A stretch of 64,000 bases of DNA from Akebia trifoliata (Eukaryota; Streptophyta; Magnoliopsida; Ranunculales; Lardizabalaceae), in NCBI GenBank assembly GCA_017979445.1, contig CM030718.1:27399021-27463020 (forward strand). Reading direction: 5' to 3'. Position numbers and translations under genes: made by a program. The notes under the pieces are model-generated. The model did no database searches. It saw nothing but the letters and a program-made list of their open reading frames with translations, and was not told the DNA's origin. Shown here piece after piece: positions 59,701 to 64,000 of the stretch (position 1 is the first letter of the stretch; each line of letters begins with the position of its first letter).

Positions 59701-62700
59701 ATGCCTGGTACCACATATCAATCTTATTGTACCATTATAAGCGTTAACAAGTCCAGAGATATTAAAGCATAGAAAAGGACCAGGATGACCATGGGACAGA
59801 AACTGCTCTTCTATAAGAGCTAAACTGTGGGACCCCAACAAAACTGAGAGGACTAGTTAACTAAGGAGCAAGGCAACTCTGAGCTATGGATGTTCTGAAT
59901 TCTGATGCGTGAAATGTCTAGTAGTAGCATGGCTACTTGCATATGTTCGAGTTAGAAGACAAAGAAATTAATTTTCTTTTAAAGAAAAAGCACATCAATA
60001 AGAATAAAGGGGATTGCCAATTCCTCATAATAAATGACAGGCGCTTAACACAAAAAATAGTATCCAGCAGAAACACAAATACATGTCCCTATCCAGGTGA
60101 GCGTAGACATGAGATTGTACACAGGTGAATATGACCTTGTTTCTTTTCTTGCTACATTTTTCAGTTCTCAGCCCATTAAACCCTAACCAGGATAAGATGC
60201 AAATTGTTTAGATATTCCAGGTAAGTTATAAGATTCAAAAAATTAGTCAGCCTAGCCTGCTTCAGTACTTGACCTACTTCATGGTCTATTAAGCACTAAT
60301 AGCACATCTACACCCATATAATGATAGGCCTTGGATTCCTGGGGGATTTTGGTCGTTTCCTGGCCAAAACACAAAGACAGGAAACCAGCAAGAATTTTTC
60401 AATACAGAAATCATCACCCAATACCGAAAGCAAAAAAACCTAAAAGAACCAAAATTCTACAGATTTATGGCATGGCCAATATCAACCAGTGGCAGGGATC
60501 AACAATCTTCCATTATAAGCCATGATCGGCAACTCCTCCTTACGGACAAGAAACATACCAAAAGCGTACCTCCTTACAAACCGGATGATGTGATTATGAC
60601 TATTTTAATGTCACACATCATTTGTCTCAACTTTGAAGAACAAATGAAATTTCAAAACAAGCTAACACCGGAAAGCATGCAAAAAATATTCATAAGTTTC
60701 TGGCACATTTCCCTTTCCCTTTTTATGGTGGAACAAGTTGCTGTTGCGCTAGTTGAATGCACCACCACAAGGAGAACACAGATTTGATCCCTACTGACCC
60801 ATCGAAGAAAGATAAAAGGGTATCCATGTCCCACCAACATCCCATTGTTTCATGTCTCCATTTCCAAAATCCCCAATAGCTAAGTTGCATGGATTCTTCC
60901 CATAATTACAAAGTCGGGGTTCAGGAATAATTCGGCAGTAGAAAGCTTTGGAAAAAATTGGCAAAAGAGATAAAGTCAGAAAAACATCGAATAAATTAAA
61001 AAAAATATATTTTTTTTAAAGTATAAAAATGCATATCATATACTAAATGATAAAATAACACTTAAAAATACTATAAAAATAAAAAATAAAAAATCATTGA
61101 TTAATCATGATTTTTTCAAAAATTTTGTGACTTTTTGAAAAATTGTGATTTAATTGACAAAATTTAAAATTGTGATTTAGTGATTTTTTCAATAAATTGC
61201 AGATTTTTGTCACTATATTTCTTTCAAACAAGGAAGCATATGGTCCAAAGTGTGTCCAATTCCAGCATTTCACAGACTAAGATGTGAGTTTTTTCTTCTT
61301 CGATCAGTAAGATGTGAGAGTTATGTGATTCTATCTTATTCTCTTTCATTTCTCCATTTCAGTAGGAAATATAACATCATCTGTGTTCTTGTCACTAAAT
61401 ATACAATATATAAACCATATATAACATAATTTTAAAAAAAATACACTCATGTCATCATTAAAGTATCCACCACATGTGACACTCCATACCATATTGAATT
61501 CCAAAGCTCATGCCCAAACCTTGAAATATGCTTCTAACACTTTTCATGCCCATGCCTTCAGGGGGGTTTCCAAGCTGGAATGTTTTGGAAAGAAGGCTCC
61601 TTTTACCACATCCAAAACAAAAAAGAAGATTGATGCTTTATCATTAACATGTTTCTTTCCTAGAATCCTTATATAAATACCTTTTGCGATCCAAGAGAAA
61701 CAAAATAAGATATTGCAGTATGCAGTCAGCACCAACATATGAACACAATAGTAAAGGTAACTCATGCAGAAAACATGTACCAAAAAAAATCATATTAGAA
61801 AAACATATGAGAAGGAAGGAACAAGTTCACTTGTTTTGAGAAGTATTCCAGAACATATCGTAAACTAAACCATTTTCAGTTTAATAGGATAACAAAAACT
61901 AATAAATCGGGGAAACTAATAAGAAAAAGAAAAGAATGGTGATGGTAATACAAAACTTCATTCAAATGGTTACTTCCAAAGTATGTAAGAATTCCCATTT
62001 GCAGTGTCTCAGGATGCCTTACATTTTCAAGATATAATGTCACAATTGCCAATTAAATCTATATCAACCTCAAATACACCACGTTTCACATATTTCTGCA
62101 TGCAACAATGTATTACGTATTAGTTGTTTTCTTTAAATAGGTTGTGCCTTATGGATTAGTTGTTCATTTACCCAACCAAAAGAAAGAGAATGCTAAGACT
62201 CATACAAATAGCAGCAGTGGTCACTTACAAAGGTTTAAAAGGCCTTTAAATAAACTGCACTGAAGTGATTATTTGATATAAGAGGGTGACATATACCTTA
62301 TCAAAAGAATCTAGTTCTCTCTCAGTTGGTGAACAAGTTCCAGATCCAGTCCGGTCACCAGGATGCTGCAGACTAATTTGCCTCATTTTGTTCCTGCAGA
62401 CCATTTTGGAAATTTTTTACATCATTATCAAACAATCATTATGAAGTGCTAATAAAATTTGAAGGTTTAATATTGTGAGAAAGATGATATGATCAGTAAG
62501 AACACCAACTAATTTTTATTTTCTTTTCTTGTAGTGTGTTTTAAGGTTTAGGAAAAGTAACACATAAAAACATATACCCTACATTATAAAACAAACACAT
62601 AAAAACATAGGAGTAATTGTTTTCACCTGAAAATGCGCCCCATGTTTTTATACAAATCAAAAGATTTGATAGAATATTTTATAGAAAGGTATTTTTATCT

Positions 62701-63853
62701 GAAGGGATTCTCACACAAAATTCATATTTCTTGGCTTAAGATTTAATTTGAATTTTAGAATTCAAATCATAAACTATTGGAATTTAATATCACTTCCCAT
62801 ATGAACATAAGTGTAGGAATTTAATAACACTTCCCATATGAACTAATTATACAAGTTCAGAACTTGGGATAAACCACATCCATGAGCCAAGAGGTACTAC
62901 TTCCGGTTTGTAACAAGTTGGTCTCCTCTGACTCAACCAAAATAAATTTTAAAGAAAGAAAAGAAAAAAATACAGATGAGCAAACAAGGCTGTTTTTTCT
63001 TCTTTTTTTTTATTATAATGGGCAAAAGGATGATATGGTTGTATCTTGAGGACTTCGCATCTATGAACTTACTTTACTATTCCCAACTCATCCATGCATT
63101 CCCTCAATTTGTTGTGCCTGAGAGAAAATATAGAAAACGTTTACAATAAAATACTGGCTTAATAGATAAGAGCATTTCAACGAATTAAAATCATTTTACA
63201 CATTGACCAATCAGAAGTTTAATTACCCTCTAGAAAGGAATCTGGCTGCCTTAATGTTATTAGGATTCTCCAGCCATATACTGTACTTAATAAAGCTTTG
63301 CATCCAGTATGAGCACACATCTAACACCTGGGGAATTGCTTCTGCATTGGGAGGTTCTTCACGTTTACTTTTATGGTCACGAGATTGCTTGAATGTGCCT
63401 AGATTGCTTGGATAGAAAGGAAGCCACTCCAGCTCCTCACAGACTACCTGTTTATAAAATCAGATTTTATGATTGACCACGGAAACATATTTTACCAAGA
63501 CAATAAGTACGAAACGTGCTGACCTCCACATACAGTTGATAAGAACTTATTGATGAGAGCTGGGGATAGTATAGCACGCTGCCTCCGATGAGGTACCTGG
63601 AAAAACTCTCACAAAAAATTAATAAAGAACCAAAGAAAGCAAAGAAGAAAAACAAGATGTTAGGGAGAACATCCAGATTAAAAGTATCATCAATGAAGCT
63701 TTCAAACACAAGGTTCACAAAGTATGAGTAATACCTTATGAAGCTTTCAATAGGATCATCAATGACGTCAAAGTAATTTGCAGATAAAAAGGACTTTGTG
63801 CTTCTCCCTAAAGCAATGAAGAACCCAAATATTGCTAGATCCTTGTCCAATAC
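53771..63853 (-). CDS. LETM1-like protein, 3' part of gene (13 exons, 539 aa visible, 5' end beyond the window)
   Basis: Exons on the minus strand: 63735-63853, 63524-63596, 63227-63447, 63073-63117, 62297-62393, 59513-59704, 58926-59056, 58689-58779, 57920-58072, 56781-56906, 55384-55554, 54001-54060 and 53771-53911. Every junction is GT-AG and the phase closes to a TAA stop. The first visible exon (VLDKDLAIFGFFIALGRSTK) starts in phase 0 after an acceptor, so upstream exons lie outside. Visible residues 186-249 and 324-374 are charged and coiled-coil-like. Residues about 455-525 match the LETM1 core: hydrophobic SVVPIGILMLLPVTAVGHAA, then YVPALIPSTYGSERLDLLRQ, then a charged helix. True LETM1 is an inner mitochondrial membrane cation/proton exchanger. 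This protein belongs to a plant LETM1-like group of unknown function (recognised from memory). No transit peptide can be judged. Confidence 0.88.
54109..54275. mobile_element. Hairpin MITE (AGTCGTGATAA family) in an intron of the LETM1-like gene
   Basis: The left terminus is AGTCGTGATACACTGACG. The arms are GTTCAACACTGCGCTGATGT then GGCAGTGCACAG on the left, and CTGTGCACTGCCACATCA then TTACAGTGTTGAAC on the right. The foldback extends over about 54131-54259. It lies just 5' (in gene orientation) of the exon at 54001-54060. Confidence 0.82.
57300..57530 (-). mobile_element. Possible LINE 3' fragment in an intron of the LETM1-like gene
   Basis: On the minus strand the stretch ends in CTTTAATAAATTCTTTGCTG followed by ATTAAAAAAAA, resembling the 3' end and poly-A tail of a plant LINE-1 element. 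No coding similarity is visible, so this is a weak call. Confidence 0.35.
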
Positions 63854-64000
63854 CTGCAGCAAATCAACATGGAATATTTTCAAACAATGAGCACAGTTCT
63901 AATCCTGCATATTTATTATTCCATCTGATTCTGCATGTTTCCCAAAAACCCACATTGTAATGGCCCAGTTTATAACTAATTTAAAAAAAAAAACAGAAAG

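Noticed and set aside
60650..60840. SINE-like segment with GGGATCAAATCTGTG on the minus strand
   Set aside because: The putative B box is weak, the A box does not fit and no tail or target duplication was found.
1..64000. CRISPR arrays, operons or bacterial-type systems
   Set aside because: The window is plant nuclear DNA with introns. No regularly spaced direct repeats with unique spacers and no prokaryotic gene organisation are present.

Overview
This window is nuclear DNA of a flowering plant, most likely a eudicot. It has AT-rich intergenic DNA, genes split by GT-AG introns, and many small non-autonomous transposons (MITEs, SINEs, a TRIM). All named proteins have plant relatives. The species cannot be read from the sequence.

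Six protein-coding genes can be assembled exon by exon with consistent phase. From left to right they are: (1) a 108-residue membrane-anchored coiled-coil protein on the minus strand (8075-11270, with a 5' leader exon near 12072); (2) an EF-hand plus TLDc-domain protein of 422 residues on the plus strand (14604-20319, 8 exons); (3) cytosolic ribosomal protein eS17, intronless, minus strand (21316-21741); (4) a nitrilase of the plant NIT4 type on the plus strand (25138-31233, 5 exons, 433 residues), whose first exon begins with a class I TCP transcription-factor-like domain in the same frame; (5) a cationic amino acid transporter of the CAT family, minus strand (37012-39617, 5 exons, 586 residues); (6) the 3' part of a LETM1-like gene, minus strand (53771-63853, 13 exons visible, 539 residues, continuing beyond the right edge).

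The rest is intergenic or intronic and largely built from dispersed repeats. At least seven MITE-like families are present in two or more copies. One is a hairpin family with AGTCGTGATAA-type ends, concentrated between 42 and 54.3 kb. Two elements have clean target-site duplications: a SINE at 9158-9309 (16 bp) and an hAT-type MITE at 26355-26540 (8 bp). A compact TRIM retroelement with three tandem LTR-like copies lies at 43286-43701. A 1.06-kb inverted-repeat-ended element sits in intron 7 of the TLDc gene.

The genes do not form an obvious pathway; this is ordinary plant gene order. The observation most worth following is the TCP-nitrilase reading frame. It would place a DNA-binding-type domain on a catalytically intact-looking nitrilase that also has an unusual, shortened C-terminus.
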